Source of the DNA: JAENWH01 sp038248745 | GTDB taxonomy: Bacteria > Bacillota > Clostridia > Peptostreptococcales > Anaerovoracaceae | Assembly: GCA_038248745.1 (NCBI GenBank) | Contig: JBBRXC010000083.1 | Location: forward strand, 1-7,234 | Reading direction: 5' to 3' | Length of the DNA stretch: 7,234 nucleotides | Shown: in pieces, positions 1-6,389 of the stretch | Layout of the letters: every line of letters starts with the position of its first letter | How positions within the stretch are numbered: the first letter of the stretch is position 1 | Notes under the pieces: generated by a model | The model's database searches: none | The model's input: only the letters and a program-made list of their open reading frames with translations | Told to the model about the DNA's origin: nothing | Made by a program: the position numbers and the translations under genes

Positions 1-15
1 AATATAAATATCATC

Positions 16-44
16 TTGAATAATTTACAAGAATATGTTAGAAT
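16..44 (+). promoter_or_regulatory. Sigma-A-type promoter of the tRNA-Leu gene
   Basis: A -35-like TTGAAT (16-21) is separated by exactly 17 nt from a -10-like TAGAAT (39-44). A TG dinucleotide at 36-37 gives an extended -10 element. Initiation would fall near 51-52, a few bases before the mature tRNA start at 57, as expected for a tRNA promoter with a short leader. The flanking DNA is AT-rich. No terminator is visible between the tRNA and yajC, so this promoter may also transcribe yajC. The call rests on consensus match and position only. Confidence 0.65.
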
Positions 45-56
45 TTACAGTAATGT

Positions 57-143
57 GCCGGCGTGATGGAATTGGCAGACGTGCGGGACTCAAAATCCCG
101 TGGTGGGAACACCGTATGGGTTCGACCCCCATCGCCGGCACCA
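57..143 (+). tRNA. tRNA-Leu, anticodon CAA
   Basis: This is a complete class II tRNA of 87 nt including an encoded CCA. The acceptor stem pairs GCCGGCG (57-63) with CGCCGGC (133-139), followed by discriminator A140 and CCA 141-143. The anticodon stem CGGGA (84-88)/TCCCG (96-100) closes the 7-nt loop CTCAAAA, placing anticodon CAA at 91-93, which reads the UUG leucine codon. The long variable arm GGTG-GGAA-CACC (102-113) is typical of tRNA-Leu. The T arm is ATGGG (116-120)/CCCAT (128-132) around a TTCGACC loop. The D-arm region with AATTGGCAGA is also leucine-like. No T-run terminator follows; yajC begins 55 nt downstream. Confidence 0.97.
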
Positions 144-198
144 TAAAACAAACAAAATGGAAAGTGTAGTATAACACAAAACGAGGAGGAGAACACTC

Positions 199-681
199 AT
201 GAATACAGCAATTCAATTAATGCCATTAATTTTATTAATCTTCATTATGTACTTTTTATTAATAAGACCACAGAAAAAAAGAGAAAAAGCTACAACTCAA
301 ATGAGAAATGCCCTACAGGTTGGAGACGAAGTCATCACCATTGGGGGGGTTTGTGGTAAAATCGTAAAGGTCAAGGATGAAACTCTTATTATTCAGGTTG
401 GCGCAGAAAAAGTAAAGTTTGAAATAATGAGATGGGCTATTTCAAAAGTGACTAACAATGATTCTAATACTGCAACAAAGAAGGAAAGAACTTCTACAGC
501 AGAAAACACAACTGAAGAAGCACCAAAAAAAGTAATTCCAAAAAAAATGTTCAAAAAATCTACTGCTCCAGTTGAGGAGAAGATAGCAGAAACGACAGAA
601 GAAACACCAGAAGAAACTATCATTGAAATACCAAAAGAAGATGTGACGGTTTTAGAGGGAAATACTGACGAAAAATTATAA
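199..681 (+). CDS. yajC: YajC, preprotein translocase accessory subunit, with long charged C-terminal tail
   Basis: YajC is a small single-span membrane protein that associates with SecDF and the SecYEG translocon; it is an accessory subunit whose exact role is unsettled. An N-terminal membrane segment spans about residues 4-22, followed at once by RPQKKREK (23-30), the family's positive cytoplasmic anchor. Then comes the conserved small domain with VGDEVITIGGVCGKI (41-55), ending near residue 84. Residues from about 86 to 160 form a low-complexity tail rich in Thr, Glu and Lys. At 160 aa it is much longer than the usual 85-110 aa, almost entirely because of that tail. The start is supported by AGGAGG at 184-189, 9 nt upstream. 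It lies after tRNA-Leu and before secDF, but a strong terminator separates it from secDF, so the two are probably separately transcribed. The family call is secure; the tail's role is unknown. Confidence 0.95.
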   Translation: MNTAIQLMPLILLIFIMYFLLIRPQKKREKATTQMRNALQVGDEVITIGGVCGKIVKVKDETLIIQVGAEKVKFEIMRWAISKVTNNDSNTATKKERTSTAENTTEEAPKKVIPKKMFKKSTAPVEEKIAETTEETPEETIIEIPKEDVTVLEGNTDEKL

Positions 682-689
682 AAAAATAG

Positions 690-720
690 CCCTAATGTAA
701 TAATATACATTAGGGTTTTT
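690..720 (+). terminator. Intrinsic terminator after yajC
   Basis: A perfect 10-bp stem, CCCTAATGTA (690-699) paired with TACATTAGGG (706-715), encloses a 6-nt loop and is followed directly by five T residues (716-720), then CGC and six more T. It begins 9 nt after the yajC stop codon. An A-rich stretch lies just before the stem (681-686), so it could work weakly in the opposite direction too, but no gene on the other strand needs it. It should end the tRNA-Leu/yajC transcript. Confidence 0.92.
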
Positions 721-770
721 CGCTTTTTTGACTATATATTAATATATTGGAGTTCTCCCAAAACGATTGC

Positions 771-801
771 AACAAACCAGTATAATTGGCTTGTTTTTTT
801 T
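771..801 (+). other. Weak hairpin followed by a T8 run in the yajC-secDF gap
   Basis: AACAAACCA (771-779) can pair with TGGCTTGTT (787-795), giving eight base pairs around one A/C mismatch and a 7-nt loop, and the 3' arm runs into eight T residues (794-801). This has the form of a weak intrinsic terminator or attenuator. It may be a backup for the stronger terminator upstream, or part of the secDF leader if transcription starts before it. The stem is AU-rich, so chance pairing is quite possible. Confidence 0.25.
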
Positions 802-858
802 GTCGAAAAGGGGTAAAATGGAATGTAACTTGTTTTTTTATGGGCACGTATTTATAGA
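791..858 (+). promoter_or_regulatory. Two candidate promoters for the secDF-rel-dtd-MBL-hemZ run
   Basis: Two sigma-A-like pairs lie between the yajC terminator and secDF. The first is TTGTTT (791-796), 17 nt, TAAAAT (814-819). The second is TTGTTT (830-835), 17 nt, TATAGA (853-858). Both -35 boxes sit in a repeated CTTGTTTTTTT (790-800 and 829-839), so the pairs are offset by exactly 39 nt. The first has the better -10 box. Because a strong terminator precedes this region and secDF starts at 893, some promoter is expected here, but T-rich DNA gives such matches easily and the -35 boxes match consensus only at TTG. Confidence 0.35.
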
Positions 859-892
859 TGAAAAAATACACTAATTATAAGGGAGAAAAGAC

Positions 893-3109
893 ATGAATTT
901 AGGAACTAAACGTTTTGCAGCAATTATAGTTGCGGTCATTATTTTATTGGGATGGTATATGACGGTTTTTGGAATCGGCAGTATGTCTCCAGTTAAGGAT
1001 AAAATTAAACTCGGATTAGATATTAAAGGTGGCGTTTACGTCGTTATGGAAGCACAAACAGAGGAAACGGGCGATAACCTTAAAAAGCTGATGGAACAGA
1101 CGCAGGCAGTTATTGAAGAAAGAGTTAATCAGATGGGATTGTCTGAACCTGTTGTTACTATTGAAGGACAAAAAAGAATCAGAGTGGAACTACCAGGCGC
1201 AGAAAACGCTGAGGAGGCCATAAAGTCAATTGGTAGAACAGCTCAACTTCAGTTTATAATGGCAGATGGCACTGAAGCCCTTGATGGAAGCATGATCAAG
1301 AATGCTGGAATCACTCAAGATCAGGAAAAGGGTGGATATGCTGTATCCCTTGAATTTGACAAAGCGGGAACAGCTGCATTTGCAGATGCAACACAAAGGG
1401 CATTAAGTGGACAGATCATTTCAACAACTGATGGCGTTCCAGGAAGTGCAATTATGATTGTTTTAGATGGCAAAGTGATTTCTTCTCCTGTTGTACAGTC
1501 AGTAATAGCCAATGGCAAGGCAATCATTACTGCTGGAAGCACTGGGGGGTTTCCACAGGAAGAAGCCGTTAATCTTGCCGCATTAATAAGGGGAGGCGCT
1601 CTTCCTGTTGCGCTTAGTGAAGTAGACACCTCTATACAGACAGCTAAAATAGGTTTAAATGCCCTTGATTCAGCAGTACTAGCCGGCATCATCGGTTTTG
1701 CACTGATTTTGATCATCATGTTTGGTATGTATGGAATTCTTGGATTAGCTGCTAATATTGCTTTACTTCTTTATGTATTAATAGTACTTTGGACATTAGT
1801 GGGGCTAGGTAGTGTTTTAACATTACCAGGAATTGCAGGTATTATCCTTTCGATAGGTATGGCAGTAGATGCCAATGTCATTATATTTTCTAGAATCAAA
1901 GAAGAAATCTGTAACGGGAAATCAATTCGTGTATCGGCTCAGTCAGGCTTTAAGCATGCCATGAGTACAATTTTGGATTCACAGATTACTACAATTATCG
2001 CCGCTGCAGTGCTTTATCAGTTTGGTTCGGGACCCGTTAAGGGCTTTGCCATGACATTAATGATTGGTATTGTGGCCAGTGTATTCACGGCTGTTGTCAT
2101 TACCCAATTGTTAATAGAAATCATTATCAATTCAAAGAAGCTTTCAACGAAGAGATTATTCAGGGTATCTGAAGACAACCGACCTATTCCAGGTTTAGCA
2201 AAAAATTTCAATATCATTAAACACAGAAAAATTTATTACATCGTTTCAATTGTCGTTATACTTGTTGGGTTAACAGTAGGAGGATTCAAAGGGTTTAATT
2301 ATGGCATCGATTTTACAGGTGGTACGATGATGCAACTTGATCTTAAGACAAACGTTGAAATGAGCAAGATTAAGGATGTTCTTGCAAATAGGAATATTGA
2401 CGCTGAAATAGTTTATGCTGGAGAAAATAACGAGCAGGTAATTATTAGAACCATTCAATCACTGGATACGAATACCAGAAGTGAAGTTATAAATGACATG
2501 CAGGCTGCGTTTAATATTACAGACAAGGATGTGCTGACGGTGGAACAATTTGGGCCATCAGTTGGTAAGGAACTTCGAAATAACGCCATTATGGCTGTTT
2601 TAATTGCAACGTTGGGCATGCTGATCTATATCATTATCAGATTTGAATGGAAATTTGGACTGGCAGCGATAGCAGGAGTTGCTCATGATGTCTTTATGGT
2701 AGTCGCTTTTTACGGGTTATTTAGTTTTACTATTAATAGTCCTTTTATTGCCGGCGTCTTAACGGTGGTAGGATATTCAATCAATGATACAATCGTCGTA
2801 TTTGACAGAATACGAGAAAATTTAGGGATTATGAAAAAGAACAATACAAGCGACTTGATTGATACAAGTATCAATCAGACGTTAGGAAGATCCCTTATGA
2901 CTTCCTTTACAACTTTAGTAGTGATGATTCCCATGTATGTACTTACAAGTTCTACAATCAGAGAATTTATATTACCACTTATGATAGGAGTTCTGGTTGG
3001 AGCCGCCTCATCAATATTTGTAGCTAGTCCGATTTATTATGATTTATGTCAGTTAAACGGTGGGCCAAAATATTTAGGGAGAAAATCCAAGAAAAAGTCA
3101 AAAGAATAA
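893..3109 (+). CDS. secDF: SecDF, fused protein-export membrane protein
   Basis: SecDF is an RND-superfamily membrane protein that uses the ion-motive force to help pull exported proteins through SecYEG. This is one 738-aa chain carrying both SecD and SecF, close to the length of Bacillus SecDF. About twelve membrane segments are visible: near 8-29, five within about 260-412, one near 446-466 and five within about 564-716. The SecD half has LGLDIKGG (40-47), a periplasmic domain to about 250, and the motif GMAVDANVIIFSRIKEE (322-338). The SecF half has NYGIDFTGG (469-477), a second external domain to about 560, and GYSINDTIVVFDRIREN (627-643). D326, D632 and R666 match the positions known in Thermus SecDF to support proton-driven function. 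The C-terminus ends in a Lys-rich cytoplasmic tail. AAGGGAG at 879-885, 7 nt upstream, supports the ATG. Rel follows after 12 nt. Confidence 0.97.
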   Translation: MNLGTKRFAAIIVAVIILLGWYMTVFGIGSMSPVKDKIKLGLDIKGGVYVVMEAQTEETGDNLKKLMEQTQAVIEERVNQMGLSEPVVTIEGQKRIRVELPGAENAEEAIKSIGRTAQLQFIMADGTEALDGSMIKNAGITQDQEKGGYAVSLEFDKAGTAAFADATQRALSGQIISTTDGVPGSAIMIVLDGKVISSPVVQSVIANGKAIITAGSTGGFPQEEAVNLAALIRGGALPVALSEVDTSIQTAKIGLNALDSAVLAGIIGFALILIIMFGMYGILGLAANIALLLYVLIVLWTLVGLGSVLTLPGIAGIILSIGMAVDANVIIFSRIKEEICNGKSIRVSAQSGFKHAMSTILDSQITTIIAAAVLYQFGSGPVKGFAMTLMIGIVASVFTAVVITQLLIEIIINSKKLSTKRLFRVSEDNRPIPGLAKNFNIIKHRKIYYIVSIVVILVGLTVGGFKGFNYGIDFTGGTMMQLDLKTNVEMSKIKDVLANRNIDAEIVYAGENNEQVIIRTIQSLDTNTRSEVINDMQAAFNITDKDVLTVEQFGPSVGKELRNNAIMAVLIATLGMLIYIIIRFEWKFGLAAIAGVAHDVFMVVAFYGLFSFTINSPFIAGVLTVVGYSINDTIVVFDRIRENLGIMKKNNTSDLIDTSINQTLGRSLMTSFTTLVVMIPMYVLTSSTIREFILPLMIGVLVGAASSIFVASPIYYDLCQLNGGPKYLGRKSKKKSKE

Positions 3110-3121
3110 TCGAGGCAAATC

Positions 3122-5308
3122 ATGAACACAATGGAGCAATTTTTGAATAACCTTCTTGAAGTAAACCCTAAATATGATATTGAACTCATAGGAAAGGCTT
3201 ACAAAATTGCAGATGAAATGCACAAGGGGCAATTAAGAAAATCAGGCGAACCCTATATGATTCATCCAGCAGCGGTTGCTAAAATACTAGCAGAGCTGGG
3301 AATGGATACCGATACTATAGTGGCTGGCTTGCTTCATGATGCGGTTGAAGATACAGCCTATACAAAAAATCAACTGGAAAAAGACTTTGGGTCAGAAATA
3401 ATGAATCTTGTTGACGGAGTTACCAAGCTGGGTTCCATTGTTTTTGAAAACAAAGAAGAGAGACAGGCGGAAAATTTTCGAAAGATGTTTTTAGCCATGT
3501 CAAAGGATATCCGAGTACTGATTATTAAATTAGCCGATAGGCTCCATAATCTTAGAACAATCAATTATATGGATGACAGAAAGATTATTGATAAATGCAA
3601 GGAAACTTTAGAAATCTATGCACCTTTAGCAAGCAGACTTGGTATATTTGCCCTTAAATTTGAGCTTGAGGATATTTCGCTTAAATACCTTGATCCGTTC
3701 GCCTATTACGATTTAGTTACCCAGGTTAACGCAAAAAAAGACCAACGGGCAGCGGTTATTAATCAGGTACTTGAAGAGATAAAAGAAAGCCTTGATGAGT
3801 TGAATATCCATTATGATATAACAGGGCGTTCAAAACACTTTTACAGTATTTATAAAAAAATGAAATATCAGAATAAGCAATTAGATGAGATTTTCGATTT
3901 GACAGCCATCAGAATAATTGTAGACACCATTAAAGACTGTTATGCAGTTCTAGGGGTTGTTCATACAATGTGGAGACCAATTCCCGGAAAATTTAAAGAT
4001 TATATAGCAATGCCTAAAACAAATATGTATCAGTCTTTACATACAACAGTTATAGGTGATAATGGGGATCCTTTTGAAATACAAATCAGAACCTATGAAA
4101 TGCACAAGGTCGCTGAATATGGCATCGCCGCACATTGGAAATACAAAGAAGGGGTTTCTTCTGTAGATAAAGAAGAAACAAAACTAGCATGGCTTAGACA
4201 GACCCTCGAATGGCAAAAGGAAATGAATGATCCTAAGGAATTTATGGAAACCCTTAAAGTTGATTTGTTTGCCAGTCAAGTATTTGTATTTTCCCCAAAA
4301 GGAGATGTTGTTGAACTGCCGGCGGGCTCAACACCTCTAGATTTTGCGTTTAAAATTCACTCTGCCATAGGATTTAAGTGTATTGGGGCAAAGGTTAATG
4401 GGAAAATGGTTCCTATTGATTATACATTAGATAATGGTAATATCGTTGAAATTGTAACATCTCCTAACGCCAGTGGGCCAAGCATAGACTGGTTAAAAAT
4501 CGCCAAAAGCAGTAATGCACGAAGCAAGATTCGTACATGGTTAAAGAAGGAAAATAAATCTGACTTTGTAGAAAAAGGGAAAGATTTACTCGATAAATAT
4601 GTTCGTAAAAAGGGGTTGGACACCCAACATATTGTTAAAAATTCATATATCAATAAAGCCGTTAAAAATCTCAATTTAACTTCGTCGGAGGAATTATACA
4701 ATCAGCTGAGCCAGGGTGGAACGTATCTCAGTAAAGTTGCAAATATGCTTATTGGATATTATAATGACGAAAAGCTTGATGAGACAAAAAAAAGTGACAA
4801 TGATATAAAAAACATTGTTGTTGATAAAAAGAAAAAAGATAAATCCGCTAAAGATCAAACAGGTGTTACCGTAGCGGGTGTAGACAATTTACTGATGCGT
4901 TTTTCGAAATGCTGCAACCCAGTGCCAGGTGATGAAATTGTAGGTTTTATCACAAAAGGTAGAGGAATTTCGGTTCACAGAGCAGATTGCATTAATGTTT
5001 TATCACTTCCTTTAGAAGAAAGAGCAAGATGCATTGAAGTTGTCTGGGATGAAGATCGACAAAATAAATCATACAACACTGACGTGACAATCATTGCAGA
5101 CGACAGAAAAGGGTTGTTTTCTGATTTGTCCAGAATTTGTGAAGATATGGATGTTCATATAACTGGCGTCAATGCAAAAAGTTCAAAAGAACAGATTGTT
5201 ACAATAATTATGAGTTTGTCTATATCTAATAAAAGCCAAATGGAGAAAGTATTCAGATCGTTAAAAAGCGTCTCTGGCGTGACGGATGTCTTTAGAACAA
5301 AAACATAG
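3122..5308 (+). CDS. rel: Rel, bifunctional (p)ppGpp synthetase/hydrolase
   Basis: This cytoplasmic long RSH enzyme transfers pyrophosphate from ATP to GDP/GTP during starvation and hydrolyses (p)ppGpp otherwise. At 728 aa it is full length. The N-terminal HD hydrolase domain looks intact: R39, H48, HDAVEDT with H72, D73, E76 and D77, then KLADRLHNL with D139 and N143. The synthetase domain has GRSKHFYSI (235-243), FDLTAIRII (258-266), KFKDYIAMPKTNMYQSLHT (290-308) with G-loop Y303, and FEIQIRT with E319 and Q321. The basic KFKD motif (RXKD class; EXDD marks hydrolase-dead RelA) and the intact HD residues indicate a bifunctional enzyme. Next come a TGS domain (about 384-446), a helical region, a Lys-rich linker (about 548-580), a Cys/His motif with C597, C598, H619 and C623, and an ACT domain (about 652-726). 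GAGG (3112-3115), 6 nt upstream, favours this ATG over the one at 3131. Confidence 0.97.
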   Translation: MNTMEQFLNNLLEVNPKYDIELIGKAYKIADEMHKGQLRKSGEPYMIHPAAVAKILAELGMDTDTIVAGLLHDAVEDTAYTKNQLEKDFGSEIMNLVDGVTKLGSIVFENKEERQAENFRKMFLAMSKDIRVLIIKLADRLHNLRTINYMDDRKIIDKCKETLEIYAPLASRLGIFALKFELEDISLKYLDPFAYYDLVTQVNAKKDQRAAVINQVLEEIKESLDELNIHYDITGRSKHFYSIYKKMKYQNKQLDEIFDLTAIRIIVDTIKDCYAVLGVVHTMWRPIPGKFKDYIAMPKTNMYQSLHTTVIGDNGDPFEIQIRTYEMHKVAEYGIAAHWKYKEGVSSVDKEETKLAWLRQTLEWQKEMNDPKEFMETLKVDLFASQVFVFSPKGDVVELPAGSTPLDFAFKIHSAIGFKCIGAKVNGKMVPIDYTLDNGNIVEIVTSPNASGPSIDWLKIAKSSNARSKIRTWLKKENKSDFVEKGKDLLDKYVRKKGLDTQHIVKNSYINKAVKNLNLTSSEELYNQLSQGGTYLSKVANMLIGYYNDEKLDETKKSDNDIKNIVVDKKKKDKSAKDQTGVTVAGVDNLLMRFSKCCNPVPGDEIVGFITKGRGISVHRADCINVLSLPLEERARCIEVVWDEDRQNKSYNTDVTIIADDRKGLFSDLSRICEDMDVHITGVNAKSSKEQIVTIIMSLSISNKSQMEKVFRSLKSVSGVTDVFRTKT

Positions 5309-5311
5309 GAG
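5307..5311 (+). promoter_or_regulatory. Ribosome binding site that fixes the dtd start
   Basis: AGGAG lies over the rel stop codon TAG (5306-5308) and is 6 nt from the ATG at 5318. It directly abuts the in-frame ATG at 5312, leaving no usable spacing for that codon. The overlap with the rel stop suggests that ribosomes finishing rel may pass directly to dtd. Confidence 0.8.
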
Positions 5312-5317
5312 ATGGGT

Positions 5318-5767
5318 ATGAGAGCAGTAGTTCAAAGAGTGATTGAAGCAGATGTCATGGTAGATCAAGTGATAACCGGTTCAATCAAAAAAGGCTTTAT
5401 GGTGATGCTTGGTGTAGAAGAAGCAGACGATGAGAGCGATGCTTCCTATATGGCGGGAAAAATAATAGGGCTTAGAATATTTGAAGACTCGGATGAAAAA
5501 ATGAATTTATCCATTAAAGATGTTGACGGACAAATTCTTGCAGTATCCCAATTCACATTATTTGGAGATGTAAGAAAAGGTAAAAGGCCAAGCTTTATTA
5601 AAGCTGCCAGGCCTGAGGAAGCAAATAGATTGTACCGGCACTTTATAGATTTGATAAAAAAAGAGAACATTCATGTGGAGGAAGGCGTTTTTCAGGCAGA
5701 AATGCTTGTTAGAATTCAAAACGATGGTCCAGTAACCATATTACTAGATAGTAGAAAGGCATTTTAA
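5318..5767 (+). CDS. dtd: D-aminoacyl-tRNA deacylase
   Basis: Dtd is a cytoplasmic dimer that hydrolyses D-amino acids from mischarged tRNAs, and glycine from tRNA-Ala, guarding translation against non-L residues. The product is 149 aa, the normal family size. It begins with the typical MRAVVQRV and carries SQFTLFGD (77-84), where T80 is the conserved active-site threonine, and NDGPVT (135-140), which holds the Gly-cisPro pair (G137-P138) that the partner subunit uses to reject L-amino acids. KGKRPSF (87-93) is also family-typical. I chose ATG 5318 over the in-frame ATG two codons upstream because of ribosome-binding-site spacing and the family N-terminus. It follows rel by 9 nt, and its stop is one base from the next ATG, so it is probably co-transcribed. 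Pairing of dtd with rel is common in Firmicutes. Confidence 0.96.
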   Translation: MRAVVQRVIEADVMVDQVITGSIKKGFMVMLGVEEADDESDASYMAGKIIGLRIFEDSDEKMNLSIKDVDGQILAVSQFTLFGDVRKGKRPSFIKAARPEEANRLYRHFIDLIKKENIHVEEGVFQAEMLVRIQNDGPVTILLDSRKAF

Positions 5768-5768
5768 C

Positions 5769-6389
5769 ATGATTATCGAAAAATATTTAACGGGTCCACT
5801 TCAGGTGAACACATATTTAGTTGTAGATGAAGCATCAAAAAAAGCATTTTTGGTTGACCCAGGTGGCTTTAGCACTAAAATAGAAGATGAAATTTCAAAT
5901 AAAGGCTATACCTTAGAATATATCATCTTAACACATGGTCATGGGGATCATATTGGCGGGGTTGAAGAATTTAAAATATTGCATAATAATGTAAAAATCG
6001 TTTCTAGCGAAATAGAAAAAGTCATGCTCATGAATGCAAAGCTTAATTTTTCAAAAGAAACCTGTGGACGAATTGTTGAAATCACCCCAGATATTACTGT
6101 GAATGATCATGACACATTAACAGTAGGAGACCTTCTGTTAAAATTCATTATTACCCCTGGCCACACAGCCGGAGGGATGAGCATTCTTGTCGGAAAATTT
6201 TTATTTAGTGGAGATACGTTATTCCAGCAGTCAATTGGCAGAACTGACTTTCCAGGAGGTTCTTTTGATGAAATTATAGCATCGATCAAGAATAAATTAT
6301 TTCTATTACCTGAAGACACACAAGTTCTACCAGGGCATATGGGCCCAACAACCATAGGATTTGAAATGAGGAATAATCCATTTGTATAA
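5769..6389 (+). CDS. MBL-fold metallo-hydrolase, glyoxalase II-like
   Basis: This 206-aa protein has the metal-binding signature of the metallo-beta-lactamase fold: THGHGDH (55-61) giving H56, H58, D60 and H61, then PGHT with H132, SGDT with D149, and PGHM with H190. Together these are the full set of ligands for a two-metal centre. FSGDTLFQQSIGRTDFPGG (146-164) is characteristic of the short YcbL/YqgX-type branch near hydroxyacylglutathione hydrolase. That branch lacks the long C-terminal glutathione-binding domain of classical glyoxalase II, consistent with the length here. It is cytoplasmic, with no signal peptide. A thioester substrate is likely, but its identity cannot be read from sequence, and low-GC Firmicutes mostly do not use glutathione. 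AAAGG (5755-5759) lies 9 nt before the ATG, inside the end of dtd. Its 3' end overlaps hemZ by 8 nt. Confidence 0.92.
   Translation: MIIEKYLTGPLQVNTYLVVDEASKKAFLVDPGGFSTKIEDEISNKGYTLEYIILTHGHGDHIGGVEEFKILHNNVKIVSSEIEKVMLMNAKLNFSKETCGRIVEITPDITVNDHDTLTVGDLLLKFIITPGHTAGGMSILVGKFLFSGDTLFQQSIGRTDFPGGSFDEIIASIKNKLFLLPEDTQVLPGHMGPTTIGFEMRNNPFV
6368..6372 (+). promoter_or_regulatory. Ribosome binding site that fixes the hemZ TTG start
   Basis: GAGGA lies within the last codons of the MBL-fold gene, 9 nt upstream of TTG 6382. The hemZ frame is closed by a TGA at 6367-6369 and has no ATG or GTG between there and the conserved N-terminal region, so this site plus TTG is the best-supported start. Confidence 0.7.

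Noticed and set aside
57..143. tRNA-Leu 3' end as an attachment site for an integrated element
   Set aside because: No second copy of the tRNA 3' end, no integrase and no phage or plasmid genes occur in the window; downstream genes are all conserved housekeeping genes.
25..216. 63-aa reading frame on the minus strand across the tRNA gene
   Set aside because: It is the antisense of tRNA-Leu; its Pro/Arg-rich middle is the kind of spurious protein often mis-called opposite tRNAs. It has no supporting neighbour or domain.
393..710. 105-aa minus-strand reading frame opposite the yajC tail and terminator
   Set aside because: Its Ser/Val/Phe-rich composition is simply the complement of the Glu/Lys/Thr-rich yajC tail, and it would begin inside the terminator hairpin. 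It is a shadow frame.
734..747. 14-bp AT-only palindrome as an operator
   Set aside because: The sequence ATATATTAATATAT is a perfect palindrome, but runs of A and T produce these easily in AT-rich DNA; without conservation it cannot be called a binding site.
682..892. T-box, riboswitch or SCIFF-type Cys-rich peptide gene before secDF
   Set aside because: No T-box AGGGTGG-like core, no recognisable riboswitch core and no Cys-rich small frame was found in this stretch.
1321..1719. 132-aa minus-strand reading frame opposite secDF
   Set aside because: It lies wholly inside the well-supported secDF gene and shows no recognisable domain; the same holds for the other minus-strand frames inside secDF, rel, dtd and the MBL-fold gene.
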